Part shown: positions 6,331-13,184 of the stretch, piece by piece
Position numbering within the stretch: the stretch's first letter is position 1
Layout of the letters: each line of letters begins with the position of its first letter
Origin: Reyranella sp.
Lineage (GTDB): Bacteria > Pseudomonadota > Alphaproteobacteria > Reyranellales > Reyranellaceae
Reading direction: 5' to 3'
Assembly (NCBI GenBank): GCA_004296815.1
Contig: SCVT01000188.1
Coordinates: 1-13,184 of the forward strand
Length of the DNA stretch: 13,184 bases
Translations under genes and position numbers: made by a program
The notes under the pieces: generated by a model
The model's database searches: none
Seen by the model: only the letters and a program-made list of their open reading frames with translations
What the model was told of the DNA's origin: nothing

Positions 6331-7245
6331 ATGGCCGAGCCGGTTCAGACCGACAAGGAACAGAGGCGGCTCATCCGCATGGCGGAGACCATCTCCAAGG
6401 CCCTGCCGTACATGCGTCGGCACAACGACGCCACCTTCGTGGTGAAGTACGGCGGCCACGCCATGACCGACCCGAAGCTCGGCGACCTCGTCGCACGCGA
6501 CGTCGTGCTGATGAAGCAGGTCGGCATGAACCCGATCGTGGTCCATGGCGGTGGCCCGCAGATCAACAAGATGCTGGAGCGGGTCGGCCTCAAGAGCACC
6601 TTCGTGAACGGCCTGCGCGTCACCGATGCCGCGACCATGGAGATCGTCGAGATGGTTCTCGCCGGTTCGATCAACAAGGCGATCGTGGCCGATATCAACG
6701 AATGCGGCGGCATCGCCGTCGGCATCTGCGGCAAGGACGGCAACCTGATCCTGGCCAACAAGGTCACGGAGATGCGCGACCCCAAGACCGGCGAGCTCCT
6801 GAAGGTCGACCTCAAGCAGGTCGGCGAGCCGGCCAAGATCAACGTCATGGTGCTGGAACAGCTCCGCCGCGCCGACGTGATCCCGGTGGTCGCGCCGATC
6901 GGCTTCGGCGTGAACGACGAGCTCACCTACAACATCAATGCCGACACCTCGGCCGGCGCCATTGCCGGCGCCATGAAGGCCAAGCGGCTCCTGTTCCTCA
7001 CCGACGTGCCGGGCGTGCTCGATAAGAACGGCCAGCTCATCAACGACATGACGGTCGACCAGGCGCGCGCCCTGATCGCCGACGGCACGATCTCGGGCGG
7101 CATGATCCCCAAGGTCGAGAACTGCATCGACGCCGTGAATTCGGGCGTCGAGGCCGCCGTCATCATGGACGGCCGCGTGCCCCATGCCCTGCTGCTCGAG
7201 GTCTTCACCGAGGCCGGCGTCGGCACCATGGTGACGCGCAACTAG
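6331..7245 (+). CDS. argB: Acetylglutamate kinase
   Basis: Second enzyme of arginine biosynthesis: phosphorylates N-acetyl-L-glutamate with ATP in the cytoplasm. The protein has 304 residues. Visible: VVKYGGHAM (37-45, catalytic Lys39), the substrate glycine loop HGGGPQI (72-78), NGLRVTD (93-99), and the C-terminal [15 protein letters not shown]. The extra N-terminal helix (about 1-30) and the E...G.GT tail are marks of hexameric, arginine-feedback-inhibited enzymes; the shorter E. coli type lacks the extension. The start ATG has only a weak purine tract (GGGACAAGAG) upstream. It is followed after 48 bases by def. In many alphaproteobacteria argB lies close to engB; here the oxygenase gene separates them. 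Confidence 0.97.
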   Translation: MAEPVQTDKEQRRLIRMAETISKALPYMRRHNDATFVVKYGGHAMTDPKLGDLVARDVVLMKQVGMNPIVVHGGGPQINKMLERVGLKSTFVNGLRVTDAATMEIVEMVLAGSINKAIVADINECGGIAVGICGKDGNLILANKVTEMRDPKTGELLKVDLKQVGEPAKINVMVLEQLRRADVIPVVAPIGFGVNDELTYNINADTSAGAIAGAMKAKRLLFLTDVPGVLDKNGQLINDMTVDQARALIADGTISGGMIPKVENCIDAVNSGVEAAVIMDGRVPHALLLEVFTEAGVGTMVTRN

Positions 7246-7293
7246 CCGGCCGATGGCCTTGAAAAGCCCCATTTCACTCAATATCTAGGCCCG

Positions 7294-7860
7294 ATGGCAC
7301 TCCTGCCCATCCTCACGGCGCCCGATCCGCGCCTCAAGAAGAAATCCAAGCCGGTCGACCAGGTCGACGCCGAGGTGCGTCAGCTCATGGATGACATGCT
7401 GGAGACGATGTACGACGCGCCCGGCATCGGGCTGGCGGCGCCGCAGGTCGGCGTGCTGAAGCGCGTCATCGTCCTCGACATCGACCGTGAGGACACCAAG
7501 ACCGGCCCGCTGTTCATGGCCAATCCCGAGATCATCGAAGCCTCGGACGAGGATGTCTCCTATGAGGAAGGCTGCCTGTCGGTGCCGGAGCACTATTCGG
7601 ACGTCGTGCGCCCGGCCAAGGTGACGGTCCGCTACCTCGACCGCGACGGCAAGAGCCAGGATCTTGCGGCCGAGGGCCTGCTCGCGACCTGCCTGCAGCA
7701 CGAGATCGACCATCTCGATGGCGTCCTGTTCATCGACCATATCTCGGCGCTCAAGCGGAACATGATCCTGCGCAAGCTCCTGAAGGCGCGTAAGGAGAAG
7801 GAGCGCGACGAGGCTGAAGGCAAGCCGGCCAAGGCCCAGGATCCGGAGCACGCGCTCTAG
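7294..7860 (+). CDS. def: Peptide deformylase
   Basis: Metalloenzyme of 188 residues that removes the formyl group from the N-terminal methionine of new proteins. All three family motifs are intact: GIGLAAPQ (44-51), EGCLSV (92-97, metal ligand Cys94) and QHEIDH (135-140, ligands His136 and His140, catalytic Glu137). The length fits a type I enzyme, with a charged Lys/Glu-rich tail after about 160. The ATG at 7294 has no clear Shine-Dalgarno. It is probably in one transcript with argB (48-base gap). It is not next to fmt within this window, the usual partner. Confidence 0.96.
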   Translation: MALLPILTAPDPRLKKKSKPVDQVDAEVRQLMDDMLETMYDAPGIGLAAPQVGVLKRVIVLDIDREDTKTGPLFMANPEIIEASDEDVSYEEGCLSVPEHYSDVVRPAKVTVRYLDRDGKSQDLAAEGLLATCLQHEIDHLDGVLFIDHISALKRNMILRKLLKARKEKERDEAEGKPAKAQDPEHAL

Positions 7861-7884
7861 GCGGCGGCACGGTTATTGCGGTGT

Positions 7885-7905
7885 TCCCGGTGCTTCAGCC
7901 CGGGA
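7885..7905 (+). promoter_or_regulatory. Hairpin covering the globin ribosome binding site
   Basis: TCCCGG (7885-7890) and CCGGGA (7900-7905) form a perfect 6-bp stem around a 9-base loop. The downstream arm contains most of the putative Shine-Dalgarno GGGAG (7902-7906), 9 bases before the globin ATG, so the fold would mask it. Function is inference. Confidence 0.35.
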
Positions 7906-7915
7906 GACTCCGCCG

Positions 7916-8314
7916 ATGACACCCCAGCAGATCGACCTCGTTCAGACGAGCTTCAAGAAGGTCGTGCCGATCGCCGCCACGGCCGCTGACCTGTTCTACG
8001 ACCGCCTGTTCGAGATCGCGCCCGACGTGCGGCCGATGTTCCCGCAGGACATGAAGGAGCAGAAGGTTAAGCTCATGAGCATGCTGGGCACCGCCGTCGG
8101 CAGCCTGCACAAGCTCGACACGATCCTGCCGGCGGTGAAGGCGCTGGGCGAGCGCCACAAGGGATACGGGGTGACCGCGGCGCACTATGCGCCGGTCGGC
8201 GCCGCCCTGCTCTGGACCCTGGAGAAGGGTCTCGGATCCGACTTCACGCCGGAGGTGAAGGCGGCCTGGACCGAAACCTACACGGCTCTGGCCGGTGTCA
8301 TGACCGGCGCCTGA
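7916..8314 (+). CDS. Single-domain globin (bacterial haemoglobin type)
   Basis: Haem-binding protein of 132 residues related to Vitreoscilla haemoglobin and the globin domain of flavohaemoglobins; such proteins bind oxygen or detoxify nitric oxide. Visible by alignment from memory: Tyr29 (B10), Phe42 (CD1, in RPMFPQ), Gln49 (distal), the proximal His81 in GERHKGYGV, and Tyr91 in AAHYAPVG. It ends about 10 residues earlier than Vitreoscilla haemoglobin and so seems to lack the helix-H glutamate of the proximal His-Tyr-Glu triad. No FAD/NAD reductase domain follows, so an outside reductase would be needed. The start ATG has GGGAG 9 bases upstream. The stop is 3 bases from that of the convergent phosphodiesterase gene. 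Confidence 0.88.
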   Translation: MTPQQIDLVQTSFKKVVPIAATAADLFYDRLFEIAPDVRPMFPQDMKEQKVKLMSMLGTAVGSLHKLDTILPAVKALGERHKGYGVTAAHYAPVGAALLWTLEKGLGSDFTPEVKAAWTETYTALAGVMTGA

Positions 8315-8317
8315 GCG

Positions 8318-9136
8318 TCAGTCGATCAGCTTGCCGTCGGCGTCGAAGAACGGATACGGCCCATCGTAGTCGCCGATGACGGCGGTGTGCGTGATGAGTC
8401 TGCCGTCGTTCCACCAGTGCAGCATGAATCCCGGCGGCTCCATGCGGAAGCAGCTCGGCGCCGCGGGATCGATGTCGAGCGCCACCTGATGCGCGGGACT
8501 GGGGCAGGTGAGCGCCGGCCGACCGCCGACCTGGGCGCGGATCGTGCGATGCAGGTGGCCGCACAGGATGAGCTCGACCTGCTTGTGCCTCTCCATGACG
8601 GCCGCGAAGCCGTCGCGGCCCTCGAGGCCGATCTTGTCCATGTGGCCGATGCCGGTGACGAAGGGCGGATGATGCATCAGCACCAGCGTCGGCGCGTCGG
8701 GCTTCGCCGCCAGCGTCCGGTCGAGCCAGTCGAGCCGCTCGGCGCAAAGCTCGCCACCGCCCTGGCCGGGGATCAGGGTGTCCAGCCCGACGATGCGCAG
8801 CGGATACTCGTCGATCGCGAACTGCAGGAACTTGCCCGTCGACGGCAGGTAGCCGCCGCTGCGGAAGGCGTCGCGCATGGCGTCGCGTTCGTCGTGGTTG
8901 CCAGGAATGGCGATGATGCGCTGGCGGATCGGCGCCAGGATCGACTTCAGGTGCTCGTACTCCTCCGGCCGGCCGAGATCGACCAGGTCGCCGGTCAGCA
9001 GCACGATGTCGGGTTGCTGCTCGAGCGCCAGCAGCTCCTGCACGCAGCGCTCCAGCATCGCGGCGGTATCGACCTTCTTGTAGGCGAGCTTGCCCGGCAG
9101 CTTGATATGGGTGTCGGTGATCTGTGCGATCAGCAT
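8318..9136 (-). CDS. Binuclear metallophosphodiesterase, GpdQ-like (class III phosphodiesterase)
   Basis: Hydrolase of 272 residues with the calcineurin-like fold; no signal peptide, so cytoplasmic. The metal ligands are all present: Asp8 and His10 (TDTH), Asp50 (TGDLVD), Asn80 (GNHDE), His156 (MHHPP), His194 and His196 (CGHLH). Numbering and length agree almost exactly, from memory, with the glycerophosphodiesterase GpdQ (about 274 residues), including GRPEEY (55-60) and the C-terminal DGPYPFFD. The cAMP phosphodiesterase CpdA and Rv0805 are relatives, so cAMP activity cannot be excluded. It is the last gene of the ABC operon: the start is 10 bases after the ATPase stop, and its ribosome binding site GAGGA overlaps that stop. 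The context favours hydrolysis of an imported phosphodiester. Confidence 0.88.
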   Translation of the reverse strand: MLIAQITDTHIKLPGKLAYKKVDTAAMLERCVQELLALEQQPDIVLLTGDLVDLGRPEEYEHLKSILAPIRQRIIAIPGNHDERDAMRDAFRSGGYLPSTGKFLQFAIDEYPLRIVGLDTLIPGQGGGELCAERLDWLDRTLAAKPDAPTLVLMHHPPFVTGIGHMDKIGLEGRDGFAAVMERHKQVELILCGHLHRTIRAQVGGRPALTCPSPAHQVALDIDPAAPSCFRMEPPGFMLHWWNDGRLITHTAVIGDYDGPYPFFDADGKLID

Positions 9137-9146
9137 GGCAATATCC

Positions 9147-10189
<1,043 letters not shown>

Positions 10190-10193
<4 letters not shown>

Positions 10194-10999
10194 TGGTCCG
10201 TTTCCTCCGCCACGAACTTGGCCGGGCGCGGCTTGGCGAAAGCCTGCAGCGCCAGCAAGAGCGGCATGATCATCAGGAAGAACACCAGCGTGTAGGCGCT
10301 GCCGACCTCCAGCCGCAGCGACGCGTAGGCATCGGCGAGACCCACAGGCAGCGTCTTGGTGAACGGCGTGTGCAGCAGCCAGGTCATGTTGAACTCGCCC
10401 ATCGAGAGCGTCACCACCATCAAGGAGCCGGCGAGAATGCCGGCGCGGCAGTTGGGCAGCACGATGTCGCGGAAGCGCGGCCAGAAGCCGGCACCCAATG
10501 AGGCGGCGCCTTCCTCCAGCGTCTTGAGATCGATGGCGCTCAGCACGGCCAGCACGCTGCGCACCATGAATGGCAGGGTGAACAACACATGGCCGACGAG
10601 GATGAAGCCCCACGAGGTGCGGAAGCCCGAGAGGCTGCCATAGGTGACGATCAGGGCGAGCGCGGTCGCGAGGCCGGGCACCGCCACCGGCATCACCAGC
10701 AACTCCTCGATGGCGCGGGTCAGCGCGTTCTGACGCTTGGCCAGCACGTAGGCCGTCGGCACGCCCAGGACCAGCGTGACGACCAGGCAAGCCAGTGACA
10801 GGCCGATGGAGAGGAAGATCGTGTCGCGATAGCCGTTCCAGACCTCGAAGACCCACTTCAGGGTGAGGCCGCTCTCGATGCCGATGAAATAGTTCACGGT
10901 GAGGCCTGCCATGATCGACAGCACGACAGGCACGATCAGGAACGCGCTGACCAGCAGCGTGAAGCCGAGCTGGAGGTAGAAAAGGCCACGATGCTTCAT
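10190..10999 (-). CDS. ABC transporter permease (PotC-like second subunit)
   Basis: Inner-membrane subunit of 269 residues with about six helices: first near 8-32, then about 60-86, 98-120, 130-152, 185-205 and 234-254. The coupling (EAA) loop reads EEGAASLGAGFWPRFRDIVLP (162-182), the surface that contacts the ATPase. It pairs with the permease encoded one base upstream to form the membrane channel. The stop overlaps the ATPase start by 4 bases. The substrate cannot be read from the permease alone; the closest general type is the iron/spermidine/phosphonate importer class (BPD_transp_1 fold). Confidence 0.92.
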
Positions 11000-11000
11000 C

Positions 11001-11819
11001 TCAGCCTGCCGCCGCCACGGTGGAACCGGCGGCCGTACGTGCGATCGCCAGCACCAGCCAGGTGACGATGCCCAGCACGAAGCTCAGCGCTGCTGCCATG
11101 GCGATGTTCGCCGACAGGGTGAACTCGGTGTAGATCACCATCGGCAGCACGTTGATCTTGGCGGCGAGCGTGAAGGCGGTACCGAACGCGCCGACGGCGG
11201 TGGCGAAGCAGATCGCGCCGGCCGAGATGAAGGCGGGCTTCAGGCCCGGGATGATGACATCCAGCGCGACGCGCCACGGCGAGGCGCCGAGCGAACGGGC
11301 GGCCTCTTCGAGCTTGGGGTCGAGCTTCTCGGCGGCAGCCATCACGGTGAGGATGGTGCGCGGGATGGAGAAATAGACGTAGCCCATGAACAGGCCAGCC
11401 ATTGTGTAGGCGAACACCAGCTTCTCGCCCGTGAGCGCCTGCGTGACCTGGCCGATCAACCCCTGGCGGCCGGCCAGCATGATCACCATGAAGCCGATCA
11501 CGACGCCGGGGAATGCGAGCGGAAAGGTCAGCATCGCCACGAGGGCGCCGTTGCCGGGAAACTTGTGGCGCTGCAGGAAGACGCCGGCGATGCCGCTGAT
11601 GATCAGCGTGGCCACGGTCGTCGCCGTCGCCACGCCGAGCGTCGAGACCAGGCTGCTGAAATAGTGCATGTCGGTCAGGATCGCGGCATAGGCCGCCCAG
11701 CCCGTCTTGCCACTGCCGCCGATGAAGAACAGGCGTGCCATGGGCAGCAGGAAGAAGGCCGCGAAGAAGATGCCGGCCGGCAACAGGAGAAGGATCAGTC
11801 GGCGGACTTCGTGCCGCAT
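11001..11819 (-). CDS. ABC transporter permease (PotB-like first subunit)
   Basis: Inner-membrane subunit of 272 residues with hydrophobic segments at about 8-33, 56-82, 92-116, 135-160, 198-220 and 240-262. The EAA loop is EEAARSLGASPWRVALDVIIPG (171-192). The ATG at 11819 has GAGGA about 10 bases upstream. Its stop TGA is one base before the ATG of the partner permease. It is separated from the binding-protein gene by 78 bases that contain a strong hairpin. Confidence 0.92.
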   Translation of the reverse strand: MRHEVRRLILLLLPAGIFFAAFFLLPMARLFFIGGSGKTGWAAYAAILTDMHYFSSLVSTLGVATATTVATLIISGIAGVFLQRHKFPGNGALVAMLTFPLAFPGVVIGFMVIMLAGRQGLIGQVTQALTGEKLVFAYTMAGLFMGYVYFSIPRTILTVMAAAEKLDPKLEEAARSLGASPWRVALDVIIPGLKPAFISAGAICFATAVGAFGTAFTLAAKINVLPMVIYTEFTLSANIAMAAALSFVLGIVTWLVLAIARTAAGSTVAAAG

Positions 11820-11844
11820 GCGAGGTCGTTCCTCAGACGAGCAT

Positions 11845-11874
11845 CGACGGGACGGCTTCGTGGCCGTCCCGTCG
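11845..11874 (-). promoter_or_regulatory. Operon-internal hairpin after the binding-protein gene
   Basis: CGACGGGACGGC (11845-11856) and GCCGTCCCGTCG (11863-11874) make a perfect 12-bp GC-rich stem with a 6-base loop, in the 78-base gap between the binding-protein and permease genes. No T-run follows on either strand. Such structures commonly protect the 3' end of binding-protein mRNA from exonucleases, as in the E. coli malE-malF gap; that role is inferred. Confidence 0.65.
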
Positions 11875-11897
11875 CGCCTTCGATGGTGCCGTGTCGG

Positions 11898-12908
11898 TCA
11901 GTTCACTTCCTTGCGGTAGCGCTCGACGATCTGCGGCTGCGCCTTCGCGAGGCTCTTGAGATCGACCGGCTTGGCGCGGGCATATTCCGCGTCGGGCAGG
12001 AACTTGGCCTTGGCCTCGGCCGAGAGCCTGTCGGCGAAAACGGGGCGCAGGTAGGCGTTGCCCCACATCGCCTGGCTGTCGTCCGAGAGCACGAAGTCGA
12101 GCACCTTCTTTCCGTTGTCCGGGTTCGGTCCCTTGTTCACCAGGCCCATCACGTAGGGAAACACCAGCGTGCCCTCCTTCGGTATGACGAACTGCACCGG
12201 CGCCTTGTCGGTGTACTGGCCGCGATAGGCGTTGAAGTCGTAGTCGAGCAGGATCGGGATCTCGCCCGAGATGACGCGGGCGTAGGAGGTCTGCTTCGGC
12301 ACGATCGGCTGGTTCTTCGCGAGTTCCTTGAAGAACTTGATGGCCGGATCGAGGTTGTCGTAGGTGCCGCCGAGCGCGAGGTTGATCGCCATGACGCCGA
12401 GCTGGCCGACCGCCGCAGAGGTCGGATCGAGATAGCCGACCAAGCCCTTGTATTCGGGCTTCAGGAGATCGGCCCAACTCTGCGGCACCGGCTTGTTGCC
12501 GAGCGCCGCCTTGTTCACGAACAGACCGAGCGTGCCGGAGTGGATCGTGAACCAGTTGCCGTCGGGATCCTTGAGGTCGGCCGGGATCTTCTCCCAGTTC
12601 TTCGGCTTGTAGGGCGTCAGCACGCCGGCGTCCTTGGCCGGATCGGCCGCGATGCCGCCGAGGTAGGTGACGTCGGCCACCGGGTTGGCCTTCTCCGCGA
12701 TCAGCGCGGCGATCGCCTGGCCGGAGTTCTTGTTGTCCGGCGGCACCTGGATGCCGAGCTTGGCCTGGATGGCCTTGAGCTGCGAGCCCCAGTCGGCCCA
12801 TTCCGGCGGGCAGTTGTAGCAGACGGCGCGCTGCTGGGCGGCGGCATCCGTCACGTTCGTCAATGCGGCGATGCCGAGTGCGGCGGCGATTGCGAGATGT
12901 TTCAACAT
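11898..12908 (-). CDS. ABC transporter periplasmic substrate-binding protein (iron/polyamine/phosphonate-type fold)
   Basis: Exported solute receptor of 336 residues that delivers substrate to the adjacent permeases. The N-terminus MLKHLAIAAALGIAAL...DAAAQ is a typical Sec signal peptide, with a likely cut after AAA or AAAQ (about 24-25). The rest resembles type II binding proteins: DVTYLGGIAADPAKDAG, QSWADLLKPEYKGLVGYLDP and PYVMGLVNKGPNPD. Unusually, the mature protein begins with a CxxC (Cys30, Cys33 in CYNCPP), and I see no other cysteine. The start ATG at 12908 has a strong AAGGAGGGG (12917-12925) at 8-base spacing; the frame extends 50 codons further, into the regulator gene, but those residues precede the signal peptide. 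The ligand is unknown; neighbours suggest a phosphorylated compound. Confidence 0.9.
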   Translation of the reverse strand: MLKHLAIAAALGIAALTNVTDAAAQQRAVCYNCPPEWADWGSQLKAIQAKLGIQVPPDNKNSGQAIAALIAEKANPVADVTYLGGIAADPAKDAGVLTPYKPKNWEKIPADLKDPDGNWFTIHSGTLGLFVNKAALGNKPVPQSWADLLKPEYKGLVGYLDPTSAAVGQLGVMAINLALGGTYDNLDPAIKFFKELAKNQPIVPKQTSYARVISGEIPILLDYDFNAYRGQYTDKAPVQFVIPKEGTLVFPYVMGLVNKGPNPDNGKKVLDFVLSDDSQAMWGNAYLRPVFADRLSAEAKAKFLPDAEYARAKPVDLKSLAKAQPQIVERYRKEVN

Positions 12909-12912
12909 GGGA

Positions 12913-13184
12913 TCAGCCCCTCCTTGTTTGACTCGTTGAACCGTTTGAAACCACGTCGTCGGACCAGAAGACGAGACGCACGCCGGCATCGCGCAACTGC
13001 TGGGCGATGGCGGCAGGAACCGGGCGATCGGTGAACACGACGCTCGCCTCGGCGACATGGCCGCCGCGCACGGTGGCGCCGCGGCCGAACTTGGAATGAT
13101 CGAGGACCAGGAAACGCTGCCGGCAATGCTGGGCCAGCTCGCTGCGCATCGTGACCTCGTCGGTGCTGAAGTCGAGCAAGGTGC
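12913..13184 (-). CDS. DeoR-family transcriptional regulator, C-terminal part (cut by window edge)
   Basis: About the last 90 residues of a regulator; the N-terminal helix-turn-helix lies beyond base 13184. The visible part is the end of the DeoR sensor domain: LLDFSTDEVTMRSELAQHC, then VLDHSKFGRGA, whose D-x-S-K pattern is characteristic, and VVFTDRP. Domains of this type resemble sugar-isomerase folds and usually sense phosphorylated sugars or glycerol 3-phosphate (as in GlpR). It ends with a short Ser/Thr/Arg tail. The stop is only 4 bases before the start of the binding-protein gene, so regulator and transporter are probably one transcript and the regulator probably controls the operon. 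The operon promoter is outside the window. Confidence 0.82.
   Translation of the reverse strand, partial: TLLDFSTDEVTMRSELAQHCRQRFLVLDHSKFGRGATVRGGHVAEASVVFTDRPVPAAIAQQLRDAGVRLVFWSDDVVSNGSTSQTRRG
12917..12925 (-). promoter_or_regulatory. Strong ribosome binding site of the binding-protein gene
   Basis: AAGGAGGGG on the minus strand, 8 bases before the ATG at 12908. It decides the start over the longer frame and lies wholly within the last codons of the DeoR-type gene. Confidence 0.7.

Noticed and set aside
6265..7281. 338-codon minus-strand frame antisense to argB
   Set aside because: Shadow of argB; His/Asp/Val-rich with no motif.
10194..10856. Upstream extension of the ATPase frame inside the permease gene
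   Set aside because: The region is already a clear permease in another frame, and ATPase similarity begins at the ATG at 10193.
11565..13034. 489-codon open frame antisense to the binding-protein gene and the adjacent permease and regulator ends
   Set aside because: It covers three confident minus-strand genes, has the same shadow composition, and shows no recognisable domain.

Overview
The window is high-GC, gene-dense bacterial chromosome. The order rpmH, rnpA, yidD, yidC, engB, then argB nearby, together with the protein sequences (an L34 starting MKRTYQPSK, a YidC with Lys rather than Arg in its second membrane helix), points to an alphaproteobacterium. A Rhodospirillales- or Reyranella-like genome is my guess, not proven. 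No tRNA, rRNA, CRISPR array, IS element or phage gene was seen. No gene-free stretch exceeds about 135 bases.

Left part (1-2115, minus strand): a glutathione S-transferase-like gene, then a TVP38/TMEM64 membrane protein followed one base later by a flavin disulfide oxidoreductase that runs off the left edge. Centre-left (2134-5531, plus strand): a recognisable promoter and leader hairpin, then the conserved block for ribosomal protein L34, RNase P protein, YidD, the YidC membrane insertase and the ribosome-assembly GTPase EngB. It is tightly packed and probably one transcript.

Centre (5528-8314): a minus-strand 2-oxoglutarate/Fe(II) oxygenase, resembling the family proposed to act on damaged DNA, sits tail-to-tail with engB and shares its stop palindrome. 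It is divergent from argB (N-acetylglutamate kinase, with the N-terminal extension of arginine-inhibited enzymes). A strong hairpin with a T-run lies in the divergent spacer. Then follow def (peptide deformylase) and a short single-domain globin.

Right part (8318-13184, minus strand): a compact operon of a DeoR-type regulator (partial at the right edge), a periplasmic binding protein, two ABC permeases, an ABC ATPase and a binuclear metallophosphodiesterase very like GpdQ. Gaps are 4, 78, 1, -4 and 10 bases. The arrangement suggests import of a phosphodiester (for example a glycerophosphodiester) followed by cytoplasmic hydrolysis, under a sugar-phosphate-sensing repressor. The transporter is of the iron/polyamine type, not the classic Ugp type. 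This is the most interesting unit in the window.
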